The position numbers and the translations under genes were made by a program. Positions 21,392-34,438 of a DNA stretch of 64,000 nt are shown here, piece after piece. Where the stretch lies: the NCBI GenBank assembly GCA_013399305.1, contig VXAI01000019.1:1827034-1891033 (forward strand), in the 5' to 3' direction. The DNA is from Rostratula benghalensis. Taxonomy: Eukaryota > Chordata > Aves > Charadriiformes > Rostratulidae. The notes beneath the pieces are model-generated. The model was not told the DNA's origin and did no database searches. It saw only the letters and a list, made by a program, of their open reading frames with translations. The first letter of the stretch is position 1. Each line of letters opens with the position of its first letter.

Positions 21392-24300
21392 AGAATTATA
21401 TTAGGAGATTAAGTCCTATAAAGACTGTTTTTTCTGCAATTAGAACCCAATCCTGTCATGCATTATACCCAAATATTGACAGGAAGCATCTATTATCGAT
21501 AAATCTGGATGAGAAGTTTTAGTTTGACAAGGCCTTCTATTTACAGACTGTCTCCAAGACACAAATTATCCCCATTTAGGCATGGATGAAAGCAAGGAGA
21601 AGGTACAGAGTTATTAAAAACAACAATCATAATAATAATGCCCATAGCAAAACAGGCCCAAGGGAAAAAATCTTAGTGCAACAAAACCAATCAGATAAAA
21701 AATGCTGTCATCTTTTTCATCTTTTGGTTGTTTTTTTTTTTTTCTTCCTCATAAGGCAAATAATATCTTTATGCTTGCAAACAAAGCAATTACAGTCATC
21801 TTTCTGTTTTGGAAATTGAGTATTATTAACTCATTCATCTCCTAAAATGTGAAGTCATGATAGTTAGAAAAGTGCATCCAGATCAAACCCACATGAAATA
21901 TAAACAAAATTAACGCTTATAAAAAGTCAATCTGTCAGTACAAAATATTCCTGAGAAAAAAGAAAGGCAAATATTTTTTCTAACCAGTGGTATACTGAAA
22001 TATATGCAACTTAACCATACCACAAGGGAAAGATTTAAGATGTTCCTGAGAACTCACGAAGCACCATCTCTTTTCCAAGTTTGAGACTTTTAGGGACATT
22101 TTTAATACTACTACACATATCTGTACCTCCCAGTAGTGAAAGCATCAGTGCTCTGAGCTACACGGACACAAAACCTATCCAGAGGAACTGAACCAATCTC
22201 TCTTGCATCACATCAGCCTTTCTCCACACCTGAGTCCAGTGCCATGATTATTGCACGTTTCCTCCTTTTCCATGAATGTTAGACATACGTGGAGAAAACC
22301 ATAAGGATATATCCAGGAAAGAAGCTATGTATAACTGTAGTTGTATGTACAATGGTTTCAGCTACAGCAGATGAGCCAAGCATCACCACCCATCAGCAAA
22401 AAACCCAATCTGAGCATTTCTTTTTTATTATTCTCAGACACCACCACCCCAAAACTTTAACTACGTCTCGGGTGATAGAACATTTGTGCAAGGACTACAC
22501 TCCCTCACTTACAGCCTGCCTCTAAAGGCTGGAAATGAATTGCATTTCCTTGGCTACAACATTTCCTCAAAGACCAATAAGACTACAGAATATATATTTG
22601 AGAATATGAACAGAAGCACATTTTAATGTAATTTTTCATTCAGACTGATTTCGTACATAAAGAAATACTGAAATTTGTGTTTGTGTGTTATTGTGTATAC
22701 AGGGACACATAAATGCTTATGCTTCAGTCCAAAACAGGCTAGTGCAGAAAGAAAAGTCAATTTTTTTATCTCTTGTAGTATAAATGCAATAAATTGCTTG
22801 GTTATAGCCTGTCACTCAACTGCTTGGAAAAGCATAATAAGATTTTGTGCCAATATATTTTGTTACAGAACTCTAACACCATGTATATTTGTCTGATGTC
22901 CTCTAACTGTTCTGAAACTCCAGTTTCTTCTCTCTTGCTTGCATTACTATCATCATGTATCCAAAGTTTCAAAGTCTATTTTAAGCAGTATTTTAAGAAC
23001 TTCTGTTAAGCAAAGACTTTCTATGTTCAAGTGCTTTCTTAAATCAGTTCATACCGCCTCTCTTCCATAAGTATTTGGAAAGCATGGTTTAGTCACCAGT
23101 TTTCCATCACTTGAAATCTAATAAGTTATTGAACTCAGGCTAAACAAAGGTCAGACAATGACTCATTGCTTTTGACCTGGGAATGTTGCTTTGTGACATA
23201 TTCTGTAATTGTTAACAGCTTTTTTGACATAAGTGATCAGGGTATGACAAATTGATGGCCATGTTTCTAGTGGTTTAGGATTCATTTGTCAATTTGTCAA
23301 TGAATATATTATCCAATGTTTTCTCTACTTAGTCCACAGTTCCTCAAAATAACGTTGCATTGCTTTATTTAATTGCATCTTTTATATACTGTATAATGTC
23401 TCCTTGTTTTCATTCCTTATTATGAGGTGGTAAGAGGAGGCTATAAATGAAAACTTAGAGCAGGCTACAGAGCTCCCAGATCTAGGTAACTTTATTTTGG
23501 ATCAGATCTTCAGCTGCAGAAGATCTTCAAATATAGACGGAATGTGTGGAAACATAACATAACAGCAGGGTTAAAAACCATCTTAGAAGTTGTCCTAAAA
23601 AAAAAAGAGAGCAGACTAAGGCAAGACTGATCCTCCATTTTCACAGCCTCTCCACAAAATTAAAACTTGAGGTGTTCTGCAAAGTTATAGAATGGATTCT
23701 GTACTCGTTGCCTTTTATTCCGTACCTTCAGCTCAAGTCAATTACTCCGTACATACTGAAACAACAAATAACAAACTTGGCCTAGTTCAGGTCCAGCATC
23801 ACACTTCTCCAAAGGGACAGTAGGTGCAAATGCCTCACAGCTTAGGTTCTCAGTAGAAATGAGTCAGTTGAATGATGGCTGGGTACCCTCTAAGTTAAGG
23901 TGTTTTATCTGCACTTACTCAATAGACCTGAAATGGCAGTAGTGAAATAAAAAAAAAGATAACCTGACTTTAAGGTTTTACCTAAACATCACTGCCAATT
24001 TCCCAGATAAAAAGGGTGCTTTGAAAAATAGCAAATCAAAGACTACTTTCCTGCCCACCTGTAGTCCTTGCAAGACCCTCAACATCAAACTTTCCTTGAT
24101 AAAATACCTACCACCGTAATAATATCACAGCAAAACACCAAGGGACCGAATATATCTTGCATCTTAAGAACTGAACTTGGCAGATTATCACAGTGTCATA
24201 TTAATTTGCTACATTTTTAAAGTTTAAAGAACCCTAATATGAATTTCTACAGACGAAAAACCTTTAAAAGACAGGGAGGTTTACACACGAGAAGCAAGCA

Positions 24301-26474
24301 GTCCCCTCTGCCAGTGTACAAGCTCCTTCAAGAGGGAAAGAATTCTGCTTTAAAATGTGCCTAATACTGATTATGAGGAATTATCTTTTAGAAAACTGTC
24401 AGCTGAGGCAACAAAGGAAGAAGTATGAGGGAAAAATATACAGAAAATAGAGCACAAATCTGTTACTACCTTAAGGTGGGATCAGAGTTCCTCAGTGAAA
24501 ATCATGAGCAACCATGGATTGTGAGCTTGCTAAACAAAAGAAGCAAATGTATTATTTCTACCATATGGAGAAACATCTCCAGTATCAGGTTTTATGCTTT
24601 ATTTAACATGGCACTAGATCTTTGCAGGTTTTTTCTTTAGTGCTTCAAAAATGTACTCTATTGCATGATTCTTTTAAATGCCATTCTGCAAAGCCTAACA
24701 AAACACTTTCTTTTCTCAGTGTGACCTCACCAGCTACAGTCCCAGACTCAGAGCTGTCTAAATCATTGAGTCATGGAAGAATGGAAGAATATTTAGTGCA
24801 AGAAGCCTTGGGTTACCTCTGATTCATCCCTTTATGCCCTGGTTTGCACATCCTCTTCTTTAATCCCCAAAAAATAAAAATAGGAAAAGGAAAAGTGGAA
24901 GCCTTCAGAGATTACATGAACAGAATTGTGAAAGCAAAGGCTTATTAAAACTCAAGAGGCCTACACTTAATTCCAAGTTCACTGGGGGAGCTTATGCTGT
25001 GGTGATGATCTTCTGAACTTTCAGGCTTTCTCTTCTTTCTTCATGACCATAGTCCTTATCTCTCCATCCTTATCTCCAGCAATAGTCTGCCATCTGCTCA
25101 AATTTTCATCGCCTTATTCCCTTGTTGTTTTTCCTTGACTAGTGCCTGAGCACCACCCTTCACCACCATTTTTGGCTTCCTCTTCCCTGAACAATTGTGC
25201 TTTTTTTTCCTGTCTATATATTTCTCCATCACACACCTGAGTCCCATTCATTTGTGTCAGCCTCCTCTCCTTTCAATTTCTGTGACTCACACTGACCTTT
25301 TGACACGTCCTGGGAACCAAGAGGCTTGAAAACAGAAAAAATACCTCTGCATTCTGGATTTTTAAAGCTTTTAAAGATATTTTCTGTATTCTCTAACCAA
25401 CTTTTTTCAGAAAATGAATACATAAAACTACATGCAACACATACACAGGCTGCAAAGTTTTTTTCCACTAAGCAGAAAGAAAAGAATAGTGACACAGTTA
25501 TGTTTTAAGACTTGAAGAAACTAATCAGATTACAACCTTACTGTAAAATTTTAGTGGTTGCCTTGTGAGAAAATGAAGATCTCATTACATTTGCAGGTAG
25601 TAGCATTAGCAGAAACATAATTCAATGCAACAGGAAAACTGCTTCAGGAAAAACTATTTTATCTCTTCACTAATATAAAGTTGCATTATTACAAATATAA
25701 GTAGATGTACATAATTTGTCCCCTGGTTTCTAGACAGAGCAGGTCTAATCTTTAGCTTGAGGGGTTTTCACAGTCCTTGGCTAAAAAGAGTAATTTAATT
25801 TTTTTTCTGAAGTAAATTCTAGTCAAGAAGATTAAAAATTCATTCTGTTTACCATCTCCTGTCCATTCCTATACCAATTTTTCTTCCCTTCATATCTCCT
25901 CTTCATCTCACATACATTTTAAGCCCTAAATTATAAAGTCTTCTCAAAATAAAAAAAATCACATGCATATAGGTTTCAAATGTATATAGGTATAGAACCA
26001 AAGCAACCAGGAAAGCTGTTATTTAATCTTGACATCCCTACATCGATACACACCGCACTGATTTTGTTTAAAACACCTCTTGATAGAAGAGCTATAGCAA
26101 CATAACCTTGAATGCAAATAAAATTTTTAGAAAACTTCCAACTTCTCAAAAGACACTACTTACCACGGGCAACTGACGCCACCATCCCTCACAAACTTTG
26201 ACAAAATGCGATAAAATTTTGACAAAAAGACCTTTTAGGATACATAGCACAAGGACAACCTGCTTTCCAAAAACTGTCAATCTGTTCTAAGCCAGTTTCC
26301 TTTTCCTGGGACGCTTGCTAAGACAACTTTTTTCCCCATCTGAGACTCCAGGGGTGGTTCCGCTACACCTTCACTTCAAAAAAAAAAAAGCCAAACAAAA
26401 CCCAACAGCACCAAAACAACAAACACTCACACACACACCACCCTGTTAACTACAAACAAAAAATCAACAGGAGA
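21392..26474. other. Noncoding AT-rich stretch
   Basis: No gene or named repeat recognised. A strongly pyrimidine-biased plus strand occurs at about 25016-25290. A T13 run lies at 21731-21743. An A/C-rich, G-poor segment lies at about 26373-26460, immediately before the CR1 tail. Confidence 0.6.
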
Positions 26475-26768
26475 GTCAGGTTCTTTTCAGCAGTGTCCAG
26501 TGACAGAACCAGAGACAGCAAGCACAAGGTGAAATGCAGGATTCTCCATCTGCACATCAGAAAACACTTTTTTTACTATGAGAGAGATTAAACACTGAAA
26601 CGCTGGCACAGGTTGCACAGAGAGGTCGTGGATTTTCCATCCTTGGAAATATCCAAAAGCTGTTTAGACACAGTCCTGGGCAATGGGCAGCCTGATCCAG
26701 CTGACCCTTCCGGAGCAGGAGGGCTGTACCAGAGGACCTCCAGAGGTCCCTTTCCAGTCCTAGCCTCA
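26475..26768 (+). mobile_element. CR1 LINE, truncated 3' end, plus orientation
   Basis: One of the two longest CR1 pieces here. It begins near TTCAGCAGTGTCCAGTGACAG, runs through a diverged arm (CATCTGCACATCAG...ACACTTTTTTTACTATGAGAG), GGCACAGGTTGCACAGAGAGG, TGGATTTTCCATCCTTGGA and ends with AGAGGACCTCCAGAGGTCCC and TTCCAGTCCTA. Frame disruptions and a diverged middle mark an older copy than the one at 1409. The upstream A/C-rich segment is outside the CR1 match. Confidence 0.9.
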
Positions 26769-27637
26769 TCTTTTCTTGGATTAATTCTCTCCACAACACT
26801 ATAAAGAAAAAATATTTCTGACTAATTTTGATAGTAAAAATGCAAAAGTACATTTTCACTATTATTTTAGTTATATTCTAAACACTGTTCATCAAGACAT
26901 TATCCAAAAGGACTTTGCAACTTTAAGAAGACTATGGATTTTTTTCCTCACACCCCAAGCTGCAACCCAAAACATCCTGTAGCAATAAAAACAATTTTGA
27001 GGGGAAAAATAAAACACAAAAAAATCATTGCAAACTACATACACCAGTTCTGAAAACTTCAGTCTTTAGCACTATTGTATGTTTAGACCAAAGACTAGAT
27101 TCAAATGCTTCAAATAAAGGATTTTGCAGAATAAACCTATATATATTAGCAACTAATTTGCCAAGACCCCAAACCAGATGAAGATCAGAAAGAAACACCA
27201 CAAAATACCAACAATGGACAACAAAATAAAAAGCATATAGTAATCTCAAATTTGTGATACAAGAGGCCTGTCAGTATGTCATTTCTACCACTGGTTTTAT
27301 ACGTATTTCAGAGCTGTTCTCGGTATATTTTCTTCTACGAGTACACTGAATACATATAGCCATAAATTCAGAGATTTTGGTTTTGTTTCTTAATCCTTGT
27401 GAAGGGATACAAAGAATTACTTACATAAGAAAATTAACACTAAAAGACAGAGAAAAAAAAAGTAAAAGGTAAAAGAAAACCAGCTCTAGCTGTATAGCTC
27501 TTCTACAATACAATACTTACAGAAACAAGTTAGAGTTCTAAAGTTAAAAAAAAAAAATCACACTGAAATTAGATATAGCTAGTTTAAATAAACAACTATC
27601 ACTAATACAAACACAGAGAAAGTAAAACAGCATTCTA

Positions 27638-27651
27638 CCTCCCTCTACTGG
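27638..27651 (-). promoter_or_regulatory. CTCF-like motif
   Basis: The minus strand reads CCAGTAGAGGGAGG, matching the first 11 positions of the CTCF core CCASYAGRGGGC and differing at the twelfth. Same orientation as the motif at 2986-3001. Occupancy is an inference. Confidence 0.4.
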
Positions 27652-28792
27652 ACTAGATACATTGTATTAATAACGCCGTAAATGTAAAGCATTTTCCTTC
27701 GTCACTCTTGGACAGTTTGGGCAATTTCTTTTAATGTTGGGTTGGCTTTTTTCCCCTAGAAGGACATCTGAAAAAACCTTAAATAGTAGTGTAGCTCCTG
27801 GAAGCCTTTTTTCGGCGAAAGAAATCCTAAAATTGAAGGAAAAACAAATAATAAAAATAGATTTTATGCAACTGTTCAAAGCTTACTGTGAAATTTTCTT
27901 ATCAACTGTTCCAGAAATAGGTAACACCAGTCAGCAACTGCTGTTTGCATTATTCTCCCTGTCAAACTCCTGCATTTTTTGCTCCTTGCATCTGCTAGAT
28001 AAGCTGTATCAGAGACAAAAACTGAAAAATTTAGTAGATTATATAAGTTACCAGTTCTTAAGGAGCAAAATAAGAGAGTTGTTACATAACTGACAATTTA
28101 AAATATATATTTCAGTACACAAAAAGACTTTCAAAAACAACAACCAGAAAACTTCCATTATCTTACATTGTAAACTCATCTTCATCAGCAAACTAGATCA
28201 TGGCTTTTTCTTCTCCTTTCTCTCTCAGGAATGAAATCATCGCTTTCCCTTGTGAGACTGTGTTTTCCAACACAAATCCAATCTGACTGTTGCTTCTTTG
28301 AGGACGTTTTCTCCAGGCAAAATCTTTATCCCTAAACCACTGCATTGGTTATAGAATTGCTTTCTATAACTGTCAGCTACTGTATGTTGCTAACTTAAAT
28401 AACTGCCGATAGTGAAAATGCTTAGGGACACAGAGAAAACAGAGATCCAAACTACCATCTCAGGAGAGAAAAAGGTTAAAGGAGGGGTCCTATGGTGCCT
28501 TGTCAACTTTAGCTCTACACTGAAATCCGGATCCACTTGCTTGGGGGTACTTCAAAACTACAGACTGTTTAGCACAGATGGAGAGATAGTAAGGACAAAA
28601 GAGTCTCGACCTTAGAAATTATTAAAGCTAAAGAGGTTTTAGCTAAAAAAAAAAGTGTCAAGGAAGCTTTAATTTCAATCATGGAGAAGCTGATTCCATT
28701 GAGCCTCTAACAGTTAAACAAGGAAATCACAGACAACAGCAGCTCAACACAACCGACTTTAAAAAACATATTCTTCCTAAGTATATCATGAT

Positions 28793-28824
28793 GTCTTGCA
28801 AGTTCTTTGTCTTGCAAGTTCTTT
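28793..28824 (+). repeat. Perfect 2 x 16-bp tandem duplication
   Basis: The unit GTCTTGCAAGTTCTTT is present twice with no mismatch (28793-28808 and 28809-28824). Confidence 0.95.
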
Positions 28825-31800
28825 GCTCTCTTAATTTGCTTTATTGAGTTTCATTTCATAACTACAGAAGAAAAGAAGAAGCTGGTTCAAAATAAATACG
28901 TGATTTAATCAATATATCAGTCAGAGAAAAAAACTGACTGAAAAGAATTATTCCAGCCAGAAGGGAAACAGAACACATTGCTGTGAAGCAGAAGGATATT
29001 TTTTTCACCAAAATACAAAGGTTGAAAATCATTACTACGAATTACACACTAACTACTATTACGTGCAAGACAATTGAAGAAGCTAACCCATTCTTGAGTA
29101 GTGATATTTGCAAATAAAGTACTGGAAAAATGCATGCTGTTACCAAATGAATATATAAATTAAATAAATCTGAAAATAAAAATGAATCTGAAGGTTGTTT
29201 TGGTCCATCCACTGACACACACTGGCATTGTGGGGGGAAAGAAAGAAACCGAGAGCGAGAAGTAAATTTTAAGACCTTACTCTCCACTTCTTCCCAGGTT
29301 CTTAGCATGGCTTCTTATACACAAAACACAAAATTACCTGCTTCAAATACAGTTTACAATGAAAGCTGGTGTTTTAAAGTAAATCAGTAGTAAATGGCTT
29401 TAAAAAAAATCTTGTACCACAGTCTTGGAGATTGTGAATGTGTGAATATACACAATTTAGCAAAGTCATTTGTCTGCCTTGGTCTATACACATGGTTTGC
29501 CATAAAACGTGGCATAAGTACCTTCAAATACCAGTAAATCATCAATGTTTTTCCAAGTAGAACTAGATAAACAAGACCAAATAAGATCTTTCATCAGGTT
29601 AATGAATTCCTCCCTCTGTCTGTGGACGTACATCCATTTGGAATTACATAGAACACAAAGCTGTTTTCTGAACTGACAGTGTGCAAATGTGCTGCATGGG
29701 GTTCAAAGCTTATGAACTCAAAAGAACAGCAAGTCTGATTTACGGGAACGCTATAGCAACAGGCACTAACTCTACTTCATTTTTAACAGCAACTGAATAA
29801 CGCCTCCACACTTTTGAAAAATCTGAGTAATCAATGAAAATAGAATCCTCACTTTACTTCCCCAAGGTCATATCTCCTACAAATACATTTGAAATTAACT
29901 GCATTGCTTTTAAATCCGTACATCCCTTCCAATTAGAGTCTTTTTTTTTTTTTAAATAGGTTTGAGCTTCCTATTTTCTGTCTTCCACTCTTTCCCATCA
30001 AAACCTCTACCCATTAGAATCTCCCAGGAGCATTCATTGAATAAATTATAGTTCTTAGCCTACAAAGAAGTCATGTCTCTAAAATGGGGTCAATAGGAAG
30101 AATTTTCAGACAGGGCTAGCCTGGTTGCTAGTGTGGTGGTTCCTGATTTATTAAATTTGTGTAATATTTCAGTTTGAAGACAGAAATTGCAATTAACTTT
30201 ATTAACATGAGACTGAGTTCACGGTGGTAGGCACAGTTTTACTAAGAAAAAACTAAAACAATGTTTGGAAGGTTTGTCTTTTTTCAAAGTGAAGTCATTT
30301 TTACAAAACAAAACAAAAAAAACCAGTATCCATTGTAACTCATTGTTGGTGAGTTTCTCGACTTTCCTTGTACACAAATATGGATAATTCCAAAAAACTG
30401 CAGCAGACATATATTTCTAAAATGGAAATGAAACAGAAATGGCCCACTTTAGAGAAGGGACCTATGCTGTCAGCTTGCAATCTTCTTTCAAGGTGAAGTC
30501 AGACATCTGCCACAAATAAGCAATGTAAAAAAAAAAAAAAAGCTGTATCACAATGACATCTACATAACAACCCTCAGGAACCAATAGCCCATTGCCCTTA
30601 TGTCACCAGCAGAGCCATACATGAACAGATATTTCTGTAGCTCAGAAGTCATTAGGGATAGTCATTGTTCAGAAAGTATCTTGTAGAATTAAACATGTAT
30701 ACACTACTGTGCAATTACAAAGCACAGCGTGGCAGATGTGGATGATGTCTAACAGGAAATTATCCACGTGTTTTGAGACTTTTCTGTCATCTGCCCGTGT
30801 AAAATTCAAGTCAAATAGGAAGAGACAGTAAGGCAAACAGAGTTGAACAAGTACCAGAAACATAAGAGAGCAAATAAGTTACTTTATTCTTAGTGAAATT
30901 TGGCCAGTTATCAGGCTATGACAGTCTCAAAAAAAAAAGTAGACGTATTCTAATAAATATGGCATTTTAATGTGATTTCCATGTGAGTTTAATTCATGTA
31001 CAGGCGTAAACTAACTTCTTTTTTCTAATTATTATTATTTGTTTGGTTTATCTTTTTTTTTTTGTGAAACAACTATAATTAAAGAGCAAGAATTGAGAAT
31101 GTAAAGTTAAACTTTACAAAATTATTGTATCCAAAAAGGAACATTGTAGATTTCTGCTCTATATTTACTGTCCAGCTTTTCCTACCAGCATCCTAGAATA
31201 GCTCAACTCCTGGAAACTCTTCCTGCCACAGAAATGTTTCTGAGGGCCATGTCCCTACTTCACATTTTGATTAAAAGCATTGTACTCATTTAGTAAGTAG
31301 AAGACCCTGAATCAAAGCTACTTGTTATATCGTAATAGCTAAGGAGGGGGAAAATAAATAAAAAGGAAATAAAAAATAACAGCCTTGCATCTGGGGAGAA
31401 GCTCAGAACACTTTACTGACAATAAAAAGGAAATCTTTTCATCATTTCTCTCTGCTCATAAGAGGGCTGAAGTTGTCACAGTCCATCTTCATCAAATGAC
31501 TATTTCCTTTCCTCTCACTCTCCTTTACTCATAGGTTTGGTGGTGACATTCCCATCAGTTCTAGGCACTGAGGAGTAAAAAAAACCCCATCATCTCTTTC
31601 ATAAACAGCAGTAATCTACTCTCTGTGGAGTGATTTTTGTCCATGAAAGACTCATTCCTAATTGTTTCATTCCCTGTTAGACACAGAAAAAGTCTTCTGG
31701 CAGCAGCTAAAGCCTGACATTTACAGACAGACCCTCCCTGCTTCGGGGAAGCTGTCCGGACCTAAGAATACTGGTGTCCAGGCCTCACAACCTCTCTAGT

Positions 31801-32549
31801 TTCCTGATAGGACTTATTGCTATGTTACCAAGTACAAACTTGCTGCCAGCAAGCCAGAACTGGAGGCAAACAAAATCTCAAGACCTAATGAGTATGCCTT
31901 TGCAGACCAGGACCCAGACTCAGGACAAGTCTTCATGAACTGTGTTTGCTGTGCTGAAGAGCCTGGGGAATTTCTGAGCCAAGTAACTAAAGGATTTTGA
32001 GGAACCGGACCCTCATACTTTTTCAATAATAAAAGCAAATTCAGTCAAACATACCAGGTTCATTCCACAGAATGTTCATTTTACACTGAATTTATACTAA
32101 GCCTTTAAGACTGCTTCCAACTGTAGAAGAGGATGAGTGGAAATAAATGTTTTCATGGACTATTGAAGTGTTCAGAGGGCCCACACAATTATTCTCCCAC
32201 ACAATACCCAATTAATTTACAAAACATATCCATAGAACACAGGATGTAAAAAACATAAAAGACATCTGAAAGGATCCACAGATTCACGGATACAAGTGTG
32301 CAGGAATTTATTATGCATCCCAGTTGGCCTTCCATCATCAACTCAGGAAATTACTAATCCAGTAACTGCCAGAAAGAGCAAGAATATGCTACAGCAGGAT
32401 CATTCAAAAAATACCATTTTTCTTCACAGCTTCCCTAAGCATCTACTATTTGTCACTGCCCTACAAAAGACATACACGTAGAGATTATTTGTACTGTACC
32501 GGCTTCACAGTCAAGAGGAGGTCGACAACTATATGCTGATGAGAAATAC

Positions 32550-32650
32550 TCGGAATCAGGGATTTGGAAGGGACCTCTAGAGATCTAGTCCAATTCCTCT
32601 GCTAAAGCAGAATTGACTAGAGCACATCCATTCAAACTCAGACACATCTT
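32550..32650 (-). mobile_element. CR1 LINE fragment, minus orientation
   Basis: GGAATCAGGGATTTGGAAGG, GACCTCTAGAGATCTAGTCC and CTGCTAAAGCAGAATTGACT match the reverse complement of the CR1 3' end (normally TTGGAAGGGACCTCTGGAGATCATCTAGTCC). Short and diverged; similarity fades after about 32650. Confidence 0.8.
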
Positions 32651-34228
32651 ATAAGCATGACCATAATACTACACAAATGTAATAGCAACCAACATGAAAG
32701 CTCTGCAACTGTCAGCAACATACAAAGTAAAAAGAAACTGTTTTTCTTAAATTTAAACAGTTTTGTCTTGCAATGGCCTGTTCTATTATTCCTCATCTCA
32801 GTAGTAGTGCCATGGGAGCAAGTTTAAGAAATAAGCATGCCAGTATGCAAGACTGCCAGAGCCAACATAGCAGTAGAGGAGCATATGGTCCCTTTCCTAT
32901 GAACCCCTTGAAATCTGGGCTCCCTGCAGCAGAAGTGTGAGAAGCACAGCTACAGGACTCACTGAAGAGTCTGATGTGTTTATATTCCTTGGCCAGTGAA
33001 CAGAGCCACCAAACATTTGTCACTGTCACAGCCTGTGTTTTGTGTAAGAGGAAGAAAGCAAAGGAATACACTATGAAGGTTGGCTCTGAATTTTCCAGCT
33101 GAATATAAGCAGCAGAAACTAGTTGTATGAAGCAGAGAAGATAAAGCCTTGGCTGCACAGCAGAGATTAGAAGACAGTATTAAGGTAAAAAAATAAAAAT
33201 ATTTTTTTAAAAAAAAGGATGACACCAGTTCCCAATTCATTATTTACTTGAAATTCCAGGTTAAAGCCTTGCTAAAAGTGCTGGCAAGCTCAAAAAATAA
33301 GATTTCCCTTTTATACTATTATCAAATACAGTTAATTCAAATGAGACATATTGTTCCCTATATATTCATTTTGTTAAGATACTTGGGATTATAAAATATT
33401 TGAATATAATTTGGCTTGCATTTTCATGCCTAAAGTGAAAAAGAAGACAGACGTTTCCTTTAAAAACATAATGACCTTCAGAAAAATAATTAATTGTCTC
33501 TAGCACAACCTGGTTTTCCTGTTAATGGCACTGAGGCACTAAGCTCTTCTGTTAAGAGAGGACAAAGTTATTAGGATCAAAACATTTTCTAATAGCACGC
33601 TTTTTGCTACTTCTGTCTTCAAAATATGTCACCATTTTAATGTATAAAACTTATAAAGGCAAGTTTTCACTTTATTAAATTAATCCTGCATTATCAACAT
33701 CAAATGTTATTTTAATATGCAGATATGTTAAGGTGGCCTCAAAAATAAGAAAAAACTTTTTTTCCTAGTTTAGCCTATAAGTTATTAAAAGACAGGTGAT
33801 TATTTTATGGGTAAAGGTTTCAGTAGCAAGTATTTTCAGGTTTTATTTTTCTTTTTAAAATGTGATGTTATTTAGAGAGAGATCTGGAACAGAGAAATCA
33901 TTTGCATTGCAAAATAAAGGTCCTCCTGGAGAGAAAGGAGTGGGATATTTTAAATATTAATCTTTGTATTAATATGTATTTCTACATAGTTCAGAAATGA
34001 AATTTGAACAGCAATCCCCTTATTGCTATTACACTCCACTGACAAATGTTACAGAGGAAGAGGAGCACAACTGAAGACAAATAATATCCTTTTTTTGTTG
34101 CAAAAGTTGATTTTGAAAATATCTGAGCACAAGCACCAATTTATGGCAAGCATTGCTTATATTTGAAAGTGCTGTTCAAAGACAGGAATAAAACATTCGC
34201 CTTCAAAAAAGTAAAATTACCTGTTCAG
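32651..34228. other. Noncoding stretch
   Basis: Minus-strand frames at 32793-33158 (121 codons, hydrophobic start MQPRLYLLCFIQLVSAAY resembling a signal peptide) and 32980-33240 overlap in different frames. This part is less AT-rich than its flanks. No domain recognised. The remainder is AT-rich. Confidence 0.5.
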
Positions 34229-34281
34229 TTAAGCATTACTATGAAATGCTCCTTTTATAAGTAAGACTACTGCATACTTAC

Positions 34282-34438
34282 ATTGAGGATGTGAGAGAAG
34301 CCTGGCACACTGGGAAGCAGTGGAGCAGGGGCACACAAAGCACTTGCTTCCTTGATACAAACACTTGTGTTGGGGTTGCTCCGTCCACCAGCATTCAGCG
34401 GAGATGTTGACCCCAACACAAGAGCATATTCCAAACAA
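34282..34438 (-). other. Candidate cysteine-rich exon on the minus strand
   Basis: An open minus-strand frame reads ICSCVGVNISAECWWTEQ, then KCLYQGSKCFVCPCST and ASQCARLLSHPQ. It is dense in cysteine and ends at an excellent splice donor (CAAT|GTAAGTATG, GT at 34281-34280 on the plus coordinates). I do not recognise the family. The upstream acceptor is weak (CTCAG at about 34444-34448 read on the minus strand) and the start is uncertain. The inverted repeat inside it accounts for part of the peptide. Chance is possible. Confidence 0.2.
34364..34422. repeat. Strong hairpin: 13-bp perfect stem with inner 5-bp stem
   Basis: Arms CTTGTGTTGGGGT (34364-34376) and ACCCCAACACAAG (34410-34422) are exact reverse complements. 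Two G-U type pairs continue inward, then CTCCG (34379-34383) pairs with CGGAG (34399-34403), leaving a 15-nt loop and a 4-nt bulge. GC-rich arms are unusual in this AT-rich region. It could be a pre-miRNA-like hairpin or a transposon remnant. Confidence 0.85.

Larger units (their letters stand above)
26769..32549. other. Noncoding AT-rich stretch
   Basis: No gene recognised. Holds a CTCF-like motif (27638-27651), a tandem duplication (28793-28824), an A15 run (30527-30541) and an unassigned 119-codon open frame at 27734-28093. The 31680-32040 segment is less AT-rich and ends near AATAATAAAAGC; it could be an old repeat, but I cannot name it. Confidence 0.55.

Noticed and set aside
24752..24830. 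GAGTCATGGAAGAATGGAAGAAT as a possible CR1 minus-strand tail
   Set aside because: The diagnostic GGAAGGGACC...ATCTAGTCCAACC block does not follow.
27734..28093. 119-codon open frame
   Set aside because: No domain or splice context; length compatible with chance.
31680..32040. Less AT-rich segment ending in AATAATAAAAGC, considered as a solo LTR
   Set aside because: No clear TG...CA ends, target-site duplication or known LTR similarity could be recognised by eye.
32793..33158. 121-codon minus-strand frame with a signal-peptide-like start
   Set aside because: A hydrophobic start is common in T-rich frames. No homologous domain, and an overlapping frame is equally open.
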